Shown: positions 7,493 through 15,219, numbered from the stretch's first letter. The stretch: DNA of 46,113 nucleotides from Methanoculleus sp. UBA430 (GCF_002506585.1 NZ_DAXW01000006.1:1-46113), one strand, 5' to 3'. Made by a program: numbers and translations. Notes: generated by a model from the sequence alone, not told the origin.

Positions 7493-8161
7493 ATGGTTGA
7501 AGCGGAAGACCTGCAGTCCTTGAAGACGATTGCCCTGCTCGGCGGATGCCGGGGCCCGATCTGGCTCTCATCGCAGTCTCTCGGGAATGAACTGGGGATC
7601 AGCCCCCAGACCGCCTCCCGGCGATTGATCGCGCTTGAGCGGCAGCAGTTCATCATCCGGTCGATGAAACCCGACGGCCAGTATGTCGCCGTCACCCGGG
7701 AGGGCGGACAGGCGCTGAAGCGGGAGTACACGGATTACGTCAGGATATTCAACCCGGAGCAGAGGCAGTACGTCCTCGCCGGGACCGTGATAAGCGGCCT
7801 CGGCGAAGGGCGCTACTACATGAGCATCCCTCACTACAAGGAGCTGTTCGGTGAATGCCTGGGATTTGAACCCTTCCCCGGCACCCTGAACATCAGGCTC
7901 GATGCGGCGAGCATCGAGGTCCGCAAGCACCTCGACCACGCCGGATGGATCGACGTTCCGGGATTTACCGCCGATGAGCGGACGTTCGGCGGCGCCAGGG
8001 TTCTTCCCTGCCGCATCGACGGCCGGAGATGCGCGATCGTCGAGCCCTCTCGCACGCACTACCCGGAGGACATCATCGAGGTCATCGCCGGATGCGAACT
8101 CCGGAACGTCCTGAACCTGAATGATAACGATACAATCGAGGTGGAGATTACCCATGATTGA
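7493..8161 (+). CDS. ribK: CTP-dependent riboflavin kinase with N-terminal winged helix (RbkR-like)
   Basis: A two-domain protein of 222 residues. Residues 1-85 form a MarR/winged-helix DNA-binding domain (LGNELGISPQTASRRLIALERQ). Residues about 95-222 match archaeal CTP-dependent riboflavin kinase, which makes FMN using CTP: GLGEGRYYM (102-110), PGTLN (129-133) and the C-terminal LR..L.L.DND.I segment. Bifunctional proteins of this architecture (RbkR) regulate riboflavin genes in several archaea. The start at 7493 rather than 7472 is chosen because the TATA box at 7463-7470 puts transcription start there. Its 3' end overlaps ribB by 8 bp, so kinase and biosynthetic enzyme are coupled. Confidence 0.93.
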   Translation: MVEAEDLQSLKTIALLGGCRGPIWLSSQSLGNELGISPQTASRRLIALERQQFIIRSMKPDGQYVAVTREGGQALKREYTDYVRIFNPEQRQYVLAGTVISGLGEGRYYMSIPHYKELFGECLGFEPFPGTLNIRLDAASIEVRKHLDHAGWIDVPGFTADERTFGGARVLPCRIDGRRCAIVEPSRTHYPEDIIEVIAGCELRNVLNLNDNDTIEVEITHD

Positions 8162-8831
8162 TGCAGCCATAGAGGCCCTCGCAAGGGGCGAATTCGTCCT
8201 GCTATACGACTTTGACAACCGGGAGCGCGAGACCGATTTTGCCATCCGGTCCGACGCCGTCACGCCCGCCCACATCCGGCAGATGCGCAAAGACGGCGGC
8301 GGCCTGATCTGCACGGCGGTGCATCCCGAGGCGGCAAAGCGGCTCGGTCTGCCGTTCGCCCACGACGTCCTGCGAGCCTGCAGCCTCGTCGAGAAGGACG
8401 GCGAGGTCCCTTACGACCCGAAGAACCACTCCTCGTTCTCCCTCTGGGTGAACCACCGCGAGACCTATACGGGGATCACGGACCGGGACCGGGCCCTGAC
8501 GGTCACCGCCATCGCGGACGAGGTGAGAAAGTCGCTCAACGGCGGGGGTCACGACTTTGCCGCGCACTTCCGAACGCCGGGGCATATGGCGCTCCTCCGG
8601 GCCGCCGACCGGCTGCTCGACGAGCGGCGGGGGCAGACCGAACTCTCGATCGCCCTTGCCGCCATGGCTAATATCACGCCGGCGGTCACCATCTGCGAGA
8701 TGCTGGACGACGAGACGGGGTTTGCCCTCAAGAAGGAAGATGCGGTGGAGTATGCGCGGAAGCACGGGCTCGTCTTCGTCGAGGGACAGGAGGTCCTGGA
8801 CCGCTGGGAATCTCAAAAGCCGAACGTCTGA
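8154..8831 (+). CDS. ribB: 3,4-dihydroxy-2-butanone-4-phosphate synthase
   Basis: Converts ribulose 5-phosphate to 3,4-dihydroxy-2-butanone 4-phosphate and formate, supplying the four-carbon unit of riboflavin. The 225-residue protein starts MIDAAIEALARGEFVLLYDF; the acidic active-site loop is YDFDNRERETDFAI, and the later RTPGHMALLRA and QTELSIALA segments match the family. The ATG at 8154 follows a strong Shine-Dalgarno (GAGGTGGAG, about 8138-8146) inside the end of ribK; an extra 11 upstream codons in frame are unlikely. The gene is followed by an intrinsic-like terminator. Confidence 0.95.
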   Translation: MIDAAIEALARGEFVLLYDFDNRERETDFAIRSDAVTPAHIRQMRKDGGGLICTAVHPEAAKRLGLPFAHDVLRACSLVEKDGEVPYDPKNHSSFSLWVNHRETYTGITDRDRALTVTAIADEVRKSLNGGGHDFAAHFRTPGHMALLRAADRLLDERRGQTELSIALAAMANITPAVTICEMLDDETGFALKKEDAVEYARKHGLVFVEGQEVLDRWESQKPNV

Positions 8832-8861
8832 CCTCCTCCTCTTCCCGCCCCTCCGGGTTCT

Positions 8862-8893
8862 CCCTCCCGAAATGTTCCGGGAGGGCCTTTTTT
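8862..8893 (+). terminator. intrinsic-like terminator after ribB
   Basis: Perfect 8-bp stem CCCTCCCG (8862-8869) / CGGGAGGG (8878-8885), 8-nt loop, then T6 at 8888-8893. A clear end to the ribK-ribB transcript. Confidence 0.75.
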
Positions 8894-8973
8894 ACACATT
8901 GCCGGGAGAGTGCCGGAATGTGCGTGGGATTCATCGCGATGCCGTAAGGAAGCGTTGCCCGTGCGTTTCCAAA

Positions 8974-8988
8974 AACAATATATATAAT
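8974..8988 (+). promoter_or_regulatory. TATA box of the recombinase-like gene
   Basis: AACAATATATATAAT, one of the most AT-rich stretches in the window, lies about 26 bp upstream of the ATG at 9008 and predicts a leaderless transcript. Arms CAAT/ATTG surround the TATA core. Confidence 0.6.
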
Positions 8989-9007
8989 TGTACGGCATCA
9001 TAAACGG

Positions 9008-9652
9008 ATGAAAAGAGATGCCGTGGCATACTTGAATACAAGAAAGAAGGGGGATTTTGCAGCACAAAAGAGTGAAGTCGAGAACTATTGCAAATATCGA
9101 TTCCAGATTGTCAATATCTTCCATGACCACCGGGCGAATGCAACGCCTCCCGAGAAGCGGAAGGGCTTTGCCGAGATGCTGGAGTACTGCGCCGCGAAGA
9201 ACTGTCCCGAGATCGTCATCTATAGTCTTGCAGATCTTGCCCGGGATATGGACGTCGGGCTTGCGACCCTCAACGCCTTAAACGACCGATACACGGTTTA
9301 CTGCGTGCATAACGATTTCCTGGGGTCCCGCGACGACCCGGAGCAGAGAAGAGAGGCCGTCGCAAACTTCGTCGCGTACATGGGCCAGTACCGGGAGAAC
9401 ACCCACAAGACTGCGCTCCTCCCCTCGAAGAAGACGGAGAAGGGGGGAGACGGGCGGCCCATCGGGAGGCCGAAGGCGCTCAACGAGGGCCAGGTCGAGG
9501 CCCTCATCACGATACGACAGGCCGGGACGAGCATCAGCCAGATCTGCAGGATGTTTGACGTCAGCAGGAGCACGGTCAGCAAGATCCTGGCGGACTACCC
9601 CGAACTGAAGGGGGAGTGGAAGGGGGCCCGGCAGGAGTCCCCGGAGGAGTGA
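9008..9652 (+). CDS. serine-recombinase-like protein lacking catalytic serine, with C-terminal HTH
   Basis: A 214-residue protein with resolvase/invertase architecture: an N-terminal resolvase-like domain (about 5-135), a linker with GRPIGRPK (149-156) resembling an AT-hook, and a Hin-like helix-turn-helix (160-195, ISQICRMFDVSRSTVSKIL). The active-site signature normally YxRVS reads Y8-L-N-T-R12, so both the first arginine and the nucleophilic serine are absent. The usual LDRLxR motif reads LADLAR (74-79), retaining only the last arginine. Strand cleavage is therefore unlikely; a DNA-binding or architectural role is inferred. It has its own strong TATA box. Downstream is a decayed serine hydrolase; no att sites or transposon ends are seen. 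Confidence 0.75.
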   Translation: MKRDAVAYLNTRKKGDFAAQKSEVENYCKYRFQIVNIFHDHRANATPPEKRKGFAEMLEYCAAKNCPEIVIYSLADLARDMDVGLATLNALNDRYTVYCVHNDFLGSRDDPEQRREAVANFVAYMGQYRENTHKTALLPSKKTEKGGDGRPIGRPKALNEGQVEALITIRQAGTSISQICRMFDVSRSTVSKILADYPELKGEWKGARQESPEE

Positions 9653-9653
9653 C

Positions 9654-10695
9654 GTAGTCGAAGGGCACCCGGTCGGCAAAGAGGACACTGAACCATCTCT
9701 CCGGCCGGAGACGGCTGATGACGAGACACGCCTGAACAACGAGAGAATAATTGGGCATGGCGGCGACATTGATACGTTCCATTCCCTTCTTGCAATAATT
9801 CCCGAGAGGGCGACAGGATTCTTCGTCTCCTACAACAGTCGCGGAGGAGTTACAGCGAGAGACGATCTCCTGATGAAGTTTGTCGATCGGTTCTATCCCG
9901 CCTCCGCATCCACCGCGCCCGCAAAAGATTCCGGAACGCCCGCCGGAAAATATACCGGGACCTACCAGCCGACACGTCACAACTACCAGACGTTCGAGTT
10001 CTATCTCACGCCGCCCGGGCAGATACGTATCGAACAGGGAGAGAAGGCGCTGTTGTTTACACCGAGCGGAAGCCCTCCGTCCGAATACGGCGAGGTCGCT
10101 CCCGGTGTCTTTGCGCAATCGAGCGGTCAACTGACATCTTACGGGAACCTGGTCTTTCGTGAGGACGAGCAGGGCACCATAGACTTCCTCTGTTTCGAAA
10201 ACCTGCCTATCTTCGCGTTCGAGCGGGTAGCATGGTTTGCAACCGATCCGTTCACCGACGGCGTGAAGAATACCGGCCTCGCGATTCTCCTGACGGTTTT
10301 CGTATGGCCGATCATGGCCGTATCCCGGCGGGTCTACGGTGCTACCAGATGAACGCGATACGCCACTCTCCGTGTATGTCCGCCTGGTGGCCGGAGCGGC
10401 CTTCCTGCTCTTCGTCGTCTTCGTGCTCGTTCTCCTCCCGGCGGTGATGGGCGATATGACACTCCTCAAGTCGTACATGTTCGGCCGGACGGTTCCTCTT
10501 GCCCTGAGCGCAGTCATGACCGTCCCGGTCATTGCCGTGCTTTTATCGGCCGTGGCCGCCACCTCTGCCGTCCCGGTCTGGAGGCGGCGCTCCTGGTCCG
10601 TATGGCACCGGGTGCATTACAGCATCGTCGTTATCGGACTGATCATGCTGGCGTGGTGGGTCAACTTCTGGAACCTCTTCGTCTTCAGGCTGTGA
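9654..10695 (+). pseudogene. C-terminal remnant of a membrane serine hydrolase (beta-lactamase family)
   Basis: Translation from about 9753 reads GHGGDIDTFHSLLAIIPERA and then FVSYNSRGG, the end of the beta-lactamase/CubicO-type catalytic domain. It continues in frame through 9873-10352 (beta domain with FREDEQG and ERVAWF) into a membrane segment ending SRRVYGATR. The rest of the membrane region is in another frame, 10339-10695 (HRVHYSIVVI, then NFWNLFVF), as in C-terminal tails of such hydrolases. So there is a frameshift near 10330-10350, and the N-terminal catalytic SxxK half is absent because the recombinase-like gene lies directly upstream. ATG or GTG codons permit two short ORFs (159 and 118 codons), but they look like relics rather than genes. 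Confidence 0.75.
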
Positions 10696-10864
10696 GAGGA
10701 CAAGATCCATCATTTCTGGATGGCGGGACCTCCTCCCGGTCCCTCGTCAGGCATTTCCCGTAAGCCCGGACGGGTCCCTGCGGTAGTACAGCAGAGGGGA
10801 CGATATTGCACCGGTATCGCGCCGTGAAGGTTGCCGCCGGAAGCGAATAATGCGGCGGTTCCGC

Positions 10865-10892
10865 AAAAAAGGGTTTTCGGAGGTAGAGCCTC
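10865..10892 (-). terminator. possible terminator of the RPA operon
   Basis: Just after the stop of the RPA-associated gene, the minus strand has GAGG-CTCTA-CCTC followed by a pyrimidine-rich tract and T6 (10870-10865). The stem is short. The rest of 10696-10891 shows nothing else convincing. Confidence 0.4.
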
Positions 10893-11458
10893 TACAGCTG
10901 AACCTGCGAGAGGGCGTCGTAGACGATCTTCCGGTAAACGTCCGGCCGCGTCCCGTACTCTTCCTGGGCCTTGTTGGAGTCCTCGGTGGTCCCGAAGGCG
11001 TCAAGCCGGTCCAGGGTCTCGCGGGCAGTGTCGAGAACCCAGATGTCGCGGGTCTCGTGGTCCACGACCGAGATCGACTCCGCACGGACCGAGACGAGAC
11101 AGGTCCCGTCCGGGGTCGTGTAGAGGTTCGGCTTGCCGACGACGGCGACGAATGCCGGTGGCTCGATCCGGGCGAGCTGCTGCATCGCCTCGGGCTGGTA
11201 GGACCCGGCCATGATGAAGAACGTCCCCGTCGGGTCGACTACCCTTCCGCGGTAGAAGACGTTCTGGTCGCCCTGTCGCTGCTTCTCCGTGAGGGTCCCG
11301 ACGATGAAGATGCGGTTGCTCCGGATGCCGCTCGGGAGGAGGACATAGGTCGGGCTCTTCTCGTCCTCGCTCTCCTTGAACTGGTACCGGGTCTCGCGGA
11401 GTTCGTTTGCAAAGACCCGCCGGGCCGGCTCACGCTCGAATGCGCTCTGGGGTTTCAT
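10892..11458 (-). CDS. RPA-associated protein (COG3390-type)
   Basis: A 188-residue protein related to the RPA-associated proteins encoded beside single-stranded-DNA-binding RPA in euryarchaea. In Haloferax the corresponding protein (RPAP) acts with its own RPA in DNA repair. A single OB-fold-like domain spans about 48-135 (NRIFIVGTLTEK, VVDPTGTFFIMAGSYQP, FVAVVGKPNLY), with a C-terminal helical region. It is translationally coupled to RPA by a 4-bp ATGA overlap, so the two are made together and probably bind each other. No enzymatic residues are apparent. Confidence 0.85.
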   Translation of the reverse strand: MKPQSAFEREPARRVFANELRETRYQFKESEDEKSPTYVLLPSGIRSNRIFIVGTLTEKQRQGDQNVFYRGRVVDPTGTFFIMAGSYQPEAMQQLARIEPPAFVAVVGKPNLYTTPDGTCLVSVRAESISVVDHETRDIWVLDTARETLDRLDAFGTTEDSNKAQEEYGTRPDVYRKIVYDALSQVQL

Positions 11459-12681
11459 GCCGCCTCACCCCCGGCACGGTTTAGCAGTGAAGCCAGTTCC
11501 TCGGATTTGAACGTGACCGGGGAGCAGGAGTCGACGAGCAGCCTGCCACCGAACTCGTTCCCGCTGCAGGTGTAGTAGCGACCGAGGACTGCGTTCCGGA
11601 TCCGGTAGAAGATCTCGTCCATACCGAGCGGGTTCGTCTCCGCGATCCCGACGGCCTCATCGAGGGTGATCCCTGCGAGTTTCTCGACGATCTCGCGCTG
11701 CATCAGGATGTTCTTGGCGCGGATGCCGTCGTCTAAGACCGCTTTCAGCCGGAGGTCGTAGCGAAATTCTGGCTGGATCTCATGCACCGGGCAGTAGTTC
11801 TGCCGGGAGAGGGTCCGGTTGCAGCCCTCGACGGGGCAGCGCTTGATCAGGCCCGAGCCCGGAGCGATATGGACGAGCGCACCCTGGATCTCGGTCTCGT
11901 TCCGCCCGACTTCGATGTCTCCCTCGTCGGATATGTACATCGCGGTGTTCAGGGCGAGGGAGAGCCTGCCGTTGTACTCGTCAACAGTGGCGTAGAAGAT
12001 GTTGTAGACCGTATTGAGGTCCAACTGATCTTTGCCCTCTTCCTTCCAGATGACGAACTTGATGGTGCCGGTCTCGTCGCCGAGGAGCCCCGTCTGGAGC
12101 ATCCTGTCGTGGGAGACCTCCCAGTTCTGGATGACCTTGGCCCGCACGCTCCCTACACCCGGCTTCAGTTCGGCGACCGGGGTGATCGAGGGGAGGAGCG
12201 GTGCATCCTTCTCCATCCGGGAGATGGTGGTGCCCGAGTGGATCTTCAGGTTCGGTGCGCCTTTGTACTCGTCGACGACCGCGGACTCGATCCGGTACCA
12301 GTGGCCGTACTCCATCACGGGGGCGTTCGCCCGGGCCCAGGCGACGAAGCGCATGGCGCCGCTCGAGTCGGCGATGATCCCGTTCTGCGCGATCGAGGGT
12401 GAGAGTGATGGGGTCAGCGAAACAATCTTCCCCTCGATCGTCACCCACTCACCGGGGGTTATCTCGCTTATCGGGCGGAGCTCGGTGGAAGTGCTCCCGA
12501 CACCGGTGAGGTTGTACTCGCGGGCGAGATCACCCGTCACCGTCCGCTCGGCCTCGGCGGTGTTGACGCCGAACTCCTCGACAAGACGGCGGAGGCGTGA
12601 TTCGATCTTCTGCCGATCGGGCTGTGCGCCTTTTGCTTCAAGTTTCCGGGAGATTCTCTCTGTTACCTCTGATAGGTTCAT
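11455..12681 (-). CDS. replication protein A (single-stranded DNA-binding protein)
   Basis: A 408-residue archaeal RPA that coats single-stranded DNA in replication, repair and recombination. An N-terminal helical region (1-60) precedes two OB folds (about 69-155 and 172-260) and a C-terminal domain with a zinc finger formed by Cys282, Cys287, Cys297 and His300 (CPVEGCNRTL, then YCPVHE). The start at 12681 has a Shine-Dalgarno GGAGATG 6-12 bp upstream and a good TATA box (CTTAAATA on the minus strand, 12725-12718) whose predicted start falls just before the Shine-Dalgarno. First gene of the RPA/RPA-associated pair. Confidence 0.93.
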   Translation of the reverse strand: MNLSEVTERISRKLEAKGAQPDRQKIESRLRRLVEEFGVNTAEAERTVTGDLAREYNLTGVGSTSTELRPISEITPGEWVTIEGKIVSLTPSLSPSIAQNGIIADSSGAMRFVAWARANAPVMEYGHWYRIESAVVDEYKGAPNLKIHSGTTISRMEKDAPLLPSITPVAELKPGVGSVRAKVIQNWEVSHDRMLQTGLLGDETGTIKFVIWKEEGKDQLDLNTVYNIFYATVDEYNGRLSLALNTAMYISDEGDIEVGRNETEIQGALVHIAPGSGLIKRCPVEGCNRTLSRQNYCPVHEIQPEFRYDLRLKAVLDDGIRAKNILMQREIVEKLAGITLDEAVGIAETNPLGMDEIFYRIRNAVLGRYYTCSGNEFGGRLLVDSCSPVTFKSEELASLLNRAGGEAA

Positions 12682-12717
12682 ACTTACATCTCCAGTCTAT
12701 ACTGTGACTCCCCCGGG

Positions 12718-12986
12718 TATTAAGCCTCGGCGTGCGGTGTGAAAGTGAAACCGGGTCCCTCTCCGGAACCGCCGCCGGTGGGGCCGATGGGCAAAGAGCG
12801 CGCCGGCGGGAGTCTGTCTCCGCTGCCGCTTCATGCGTGCGGACGGGAGAGCCGGCAGGCGTCTCCTCGCCGGGGAGACGGGGCCGTTCTGCCCGGCAGA
12901 GGTATCCGCACCCGGCCGGGACGGCCGGATGCGCCGTTCCGGGGTTCGCGGCAGGATCGTGCGATCTCCGTGCCCGCTCCTTCAAC
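12718..12986. promoter_or_regulatory. RPA promoter and GC-rich gap with hairpin
   Basis: The RPA TATA element (CTTAAATA, minus strand) is at 12725-12718. The remaining 260 bp are very GC-rich with no supportable gene; short frames here have proline/arginine/glycine-rich, non-conserved-looking translations. A strong dyad is present: GTCTCC (12861-12866) pairs with GGAGAC (12874-12879), and flanking GCCGGCAG (12851-12858) can pair with CTGCCCGGC near 12889-12897 with one bulge. Confidence 0.4.
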
Positions 12987-12995
12987 GTATAAATA
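12987..12995 (+). promoter_or_regulatory. TATA box of the redox-disulfide gene
   Basis: GTATAAATA followed by a G-rich stretch; about 28 bp from the ATG at 13019, predicting a leaderless message and supporting that start over an upstream in-frame ATG at 12833. Confidence 0.65.
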
Positions 12996-13018
12996 GGGGC
13001 AGGGACAACATCAGGTGT

Positions 13019-13213
13019 ATGGTATTAAATGCGGACAGTACAATCGCGGACCTCCTTCGGGAGAAGCCCGACTCAGCACAGGTTCTCTTCCGGTTCGGGA
13101 TGGGTTGCCTTGGCTGCGCCATTGCAAATAACGAGACGATCCGGGAAGCCGCCCAGGCGCACGGCGTCCCCCTCGATGAGATGCTCTCTGCCCTCGGCAT
13201 CGCCGAGGCGTGA
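13019..13213 (+). CDS. DUF1858 / hybrid-cluster-associated redox disulfide protein
   Basis: A 64-residue protein with the DUF1858-type fold; the redox pair is Cys30 and Cys33 in GMGCLGC. Such proteins occur alone or beside hybrid-cluster proteins in anaerobes and are thought to carry thiol/disulfide or persulfide chemistry, but the reaction is unproven. The frame stays open upstream to 12833; the ATG at 13019 is preferred because the TATA box at 12987-12995 is correctly spaced and family members have this length. No hybrid-cluster protein gene is nearby. It converges with cbiZ, 8 bp away. Confidence 0.88.
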   Translation: MVLNADSTIADLLREKPDSAQVLFRFGMGCLGCAIANNETIREAAQAHGVPLDEMLSALGIAEA

Positions 13214-13221
13214 ACTGCACC

Positions 13222-14106
13222 CTACAACCGCTTCCTGAGGCGCTTGAGCTCCGCGAGAGCTGCCTCGGGATTTCTTTTCACGTAGTCTGCTATCTCGGGG
13301 ACGTGCAGGAGCGTACATCCCGTGCACGCCCAGACCCTGCCGCCGCTCGAACTCTCGATCCACTCCCCGAGGTCCTCGTCGGCACAGGGGTAGTGGGGGC
13401 AGTAGCAGTAATCGCACCGCTGGCCCGGGAAGTGGCAGGGGTAGTACGGGCAGCCCTCCTTCTGCCACTCCACCCAGTGCTCCCCGCCGTAGCGGCTGTA
13501 GATGAAGAACGACGGACCGTCCCGCCGGACCTTCCCCTGCTGCCGCGCGAGGGCCTCCGGGAGCCCGTGCAGGACGGCCGCATGGACCCGCCTGCCGACT
13601 TCGGTCAGCGTCCCGGCGTAGGTGTGCGCTTGAGCGGCGTCACGTTCGCAGGCGACGGCGACCGCGTCCGTCGTGGTGCCGGGAAACTCGTAGCCGAGGT
13701 TGTGGAGCGCCTGGGCCTTCGCCCCGGTCGCGGTGATGATCGTCTCGAGGAGTGCCGCGTCGCACAACCCCTCCCGGCTGTAGACGATGATGTTGATGGT
13801 GTGCGGAGAGGCAGGTGCCCCCGTCGGGTTCGTCACCCCGGCGGTGACGAAGACGGTGACGAAGTCGTACTGGAGTACACAGAGGTGCCGCATATCGACG
13901 GCGGTCAGAAGCCCGAAGCACTTGCGGGAGAGGCCGTATCGTGCGGTGAGAAGGTCGAGGTGGCGCCGCGGGTCGTCCTTGAAATCGTGCGGCACCGTCT
14001 GGTTCAAGACCGTCGTGACGTCGGAAAGACCGCCGTTGATGCCGGTGCTCGCCGCCCGGAACCGGCCGCGCAGGAAAAGAGCGTCGTCTCTGACAAAATG
14101 CCTCAT
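13222..14106 (-). CDS. cbiZ: adenosylcobinamide amidohydrolase with cysteine-rich C-terminal domain
   Basis: Removes the aminopropanol side chain from adenosylcobinamide or pseudo-B12-type cobamides to give adenosylcobyric acid, allowing archaea to salvage and remodel cobamides. Residues 1-165 show CbiZ landmarks: STGINGGL (20-27), LLTAVDM (66-72), FVTAGVTN (86-93), TINIIVYS (103-110) and GTTTDAVAVAC (143-153). Residues about 198-285 add a cysteine-rich small domain (Cys219, 224, 231, 234, 236, 241, 261, 264), like the zf-like domain often found with cobamide genes. The ATG at 14106 overlaps the upstream NrdD-like stop by 4 bp; a longer frame to 14223 would cross that gene and is rejected. 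Confidence 0.88.
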   Translation of the reverse strand: MRHFVRDDALFLRGRFRAASTGINGGLSDVTTVLNQTVPHDFKDDPRRHLDLLTARYGLSRKCFGLLTAVDMRHLCVLQYDFVTVFVTAGVTNPTGAPASPHTINIIVYSREGLCDAALLETIITATGAKAQALHNLGYEFPGTTTDAVAVACERDAAQAHTYAGTLTEVGRRVHAAVLHGLPEALARQQGKVRRDGPSFFIYSRYGGEHWVEWQKEGCPYYPCHFPGQRCDYCYCPHYPCADEDLGEWIESSSGGRVWACTGCTLLHVPEIADYVKRNPEAALAELKRLRKRL

Positions 14107-14465
14107 ACGACGGTGTAGTGAACCCGGTCTTTTAATTCTTGCTGTTTGCCCGCGTTCCAGCCGGCAACATCCTGGAGGTATCCGGTGACCCTGCTGATCT
14201 GCACGACGTCGTGGCTCCCGCACTCCGGGCAGACGGCATGGCCGCAGAGCGGGCAGTACTCGATCGTCTCGACGATGGAGTGGTGGCAGTCGCAGTGGTC
14301 AAGCGGGCACATGACCTCCAGCGTTGTCTCGCCGCAGTGGGGGCAGGGCGTCTCGTCCACGACGAAGTGGCAGGTGTGGCACTTGTACCGCCGCTCTTCT
14401 GTCGGGATTTCGTCGAGGCTCCGGTACTTTTCCGCCAATTTCTGCTGTTCGTGGCTCCAGTTCAT
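14103..14465 (-). CDS. stand-alone zinc-ribbon/glycyl-radical module of class III ribonucleotide reductase
   Basis: A 120-residue protein with many paired cysteines (29/32, 41/44, 53, 58, 60, 71/74, 79/82) and a C-terminus reading ISRVTGYLQDV then WNAGKQQELKDRV. That tail matches the end of anaerobic ribonucleoside-triphosphate reductase NrdD, where a Cys4 zinc site is followed by the RVxGYL loop whose glycine carries the radical (here Gly95). The roughly 500-residue catalytic barrel of NrdD is absent. It may be the small part of a split NrdD, a spare part like YfiD for pyruvate formate-lyase, or a zinc protein that kept the loop. A TATA element at 14488-14496 predicts a leaderless start. Coupled to cbiZ by ATGA. 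Confidence 0.72.
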   Translation of the reverse strand: MNWSHEQQKLAEKYRSLDEIPTEERRYKCHTCHFVVDETPCPHCGETTLEVMCPLDHCDCHHSIVETIEYCPLCGHAVCPECGSHDVVQISRVTGYLQDVAGWNAGKQQELKDRVHYTVV

Positions 14466-14487
14466 GATAGCAGTATCGTCAGGCGAA

Positions 14488-14496
14488 CATATAATT
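14488..14496 (-). promoter_or_regulatory. TATA box of the NrdD-like/cbiZ operon
   Basis: AATTATATG on the minus strand, centred about 26 bp from the ATG at 14465. The rest of 14497-14583 shows nothing notable. Confidence 0.55.
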
Positions 14497-14583
14497 CTTC
14501 AGATGGTGCGGCGTGAGCCGCATCCGCCTCAGACCACTCATAGGGCTCGTCATCTCCCTGGCGGGATCGGAACGGAGAACTCA

Positions 14584-15219
14584 TCACCGGCGGATGCGGG
14601 AGAGGCGTTCGGCCTCGGCTGCCGGATCTTCCGCCTCGTAGATGCTCCTGCCCACGATGATCCCGTCGACCAGGGGGGCCACCGTATCGAGGTCGCCGCC
14701 CTGGGCCCCCACGCCCGGTGAGTAGATCGCCTTCTCCCCGACGATCTCGCGGAGCCGGGCGATCCGGTCCGGGCGGGTGGCGGGGGCGATGATCCCGTCG
14801 GCCCGGCAGGCGACGGCGAGCGTCGCGATCCGCTCGGCCACACCCCCATGGAAGAACTCGGTCGCCCCGGGATGGCTCATCTCCGCGACGATGTAGGCGG
14901 CCCCACCCTGGTTGTGCGCCACCTCGACGCAGGTCCGGGCGGCATCGGCCCCCACGAAACCGTGGGCGATGACGGCGTCAAAGCCGGCTGAAAAGACCGC
15001 TTCACAGATGAGGCGATTGGTGTTCGGGATATCCGCGACCTTGAAGTCGGCGATGAGCGGGAGACCGAGGTCCGCAAGGTCGCGAACGATCGAGAGGCCG
15101 GCCGCGAGGACGAGGGGGTAGCCGATCTTGACCGCGTCGATGAAGGGCGCACAGGACCCGGCAATCCTCGCCGCCTGCTTCCGGTCGAGGACGTCGAGAG
15201 AGAGGATGAGCTCGGTCAT
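14584..15219 (-). CDS. pyrF: orotidine 5'-phosphate decarboxylase
   Basis: Decarboxylates OMP to UMP, the last step of pyrimidine synthesis. The 211-residue protein is the short archaeal type. Catalytic residues: Lys31 and the Asp58-x-Lys60-x-x-Asp63 array in ADFKVADIPNTN; the phosphate-binding end includes SPGVGAQGG and the DGIIVGRSIY segment. The frame is open to 15321, but the ATG at 15219 is chosen since it begins MTELILSLDV as expected and overlaps the deoxyhypusine synthase stop by 4 bp, indicating co-translation. Confidence 0.96.
   Translation of the reverse strand: MTELILSLDVLDRKQAARIAGSCAPFIDAVKIGYPLVLAAGLSIVRDLADLGLPLIADFKVADIPNTNRLICEAVFSAGFDAVIAHGFVGADAARTCVEVAHNQGGAAYIVAEMSHPGATEFFHGGVAERIATLAVACRADGIIAPATRPDRIARLREIVGEKAIYSPGVGAQGGDLDTVAPLVDGIIVGRSIYEAEDPAAEAERLSRIRR

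Noticed and set aside
9576..10562. 328-codon minus-strand frame
   Set aside because: Antisense to the serine hydrolase remnant and recombinase end; the plus strand shows family motifs while this frame is compositionally odd.
12739..12996. Small coding gene of 85 codons before the redox-disulfide gene
   Set aside because: Pro/Gly/Arg-rich translation, no ribosome site, and it crosses the TATA box of the next gene.
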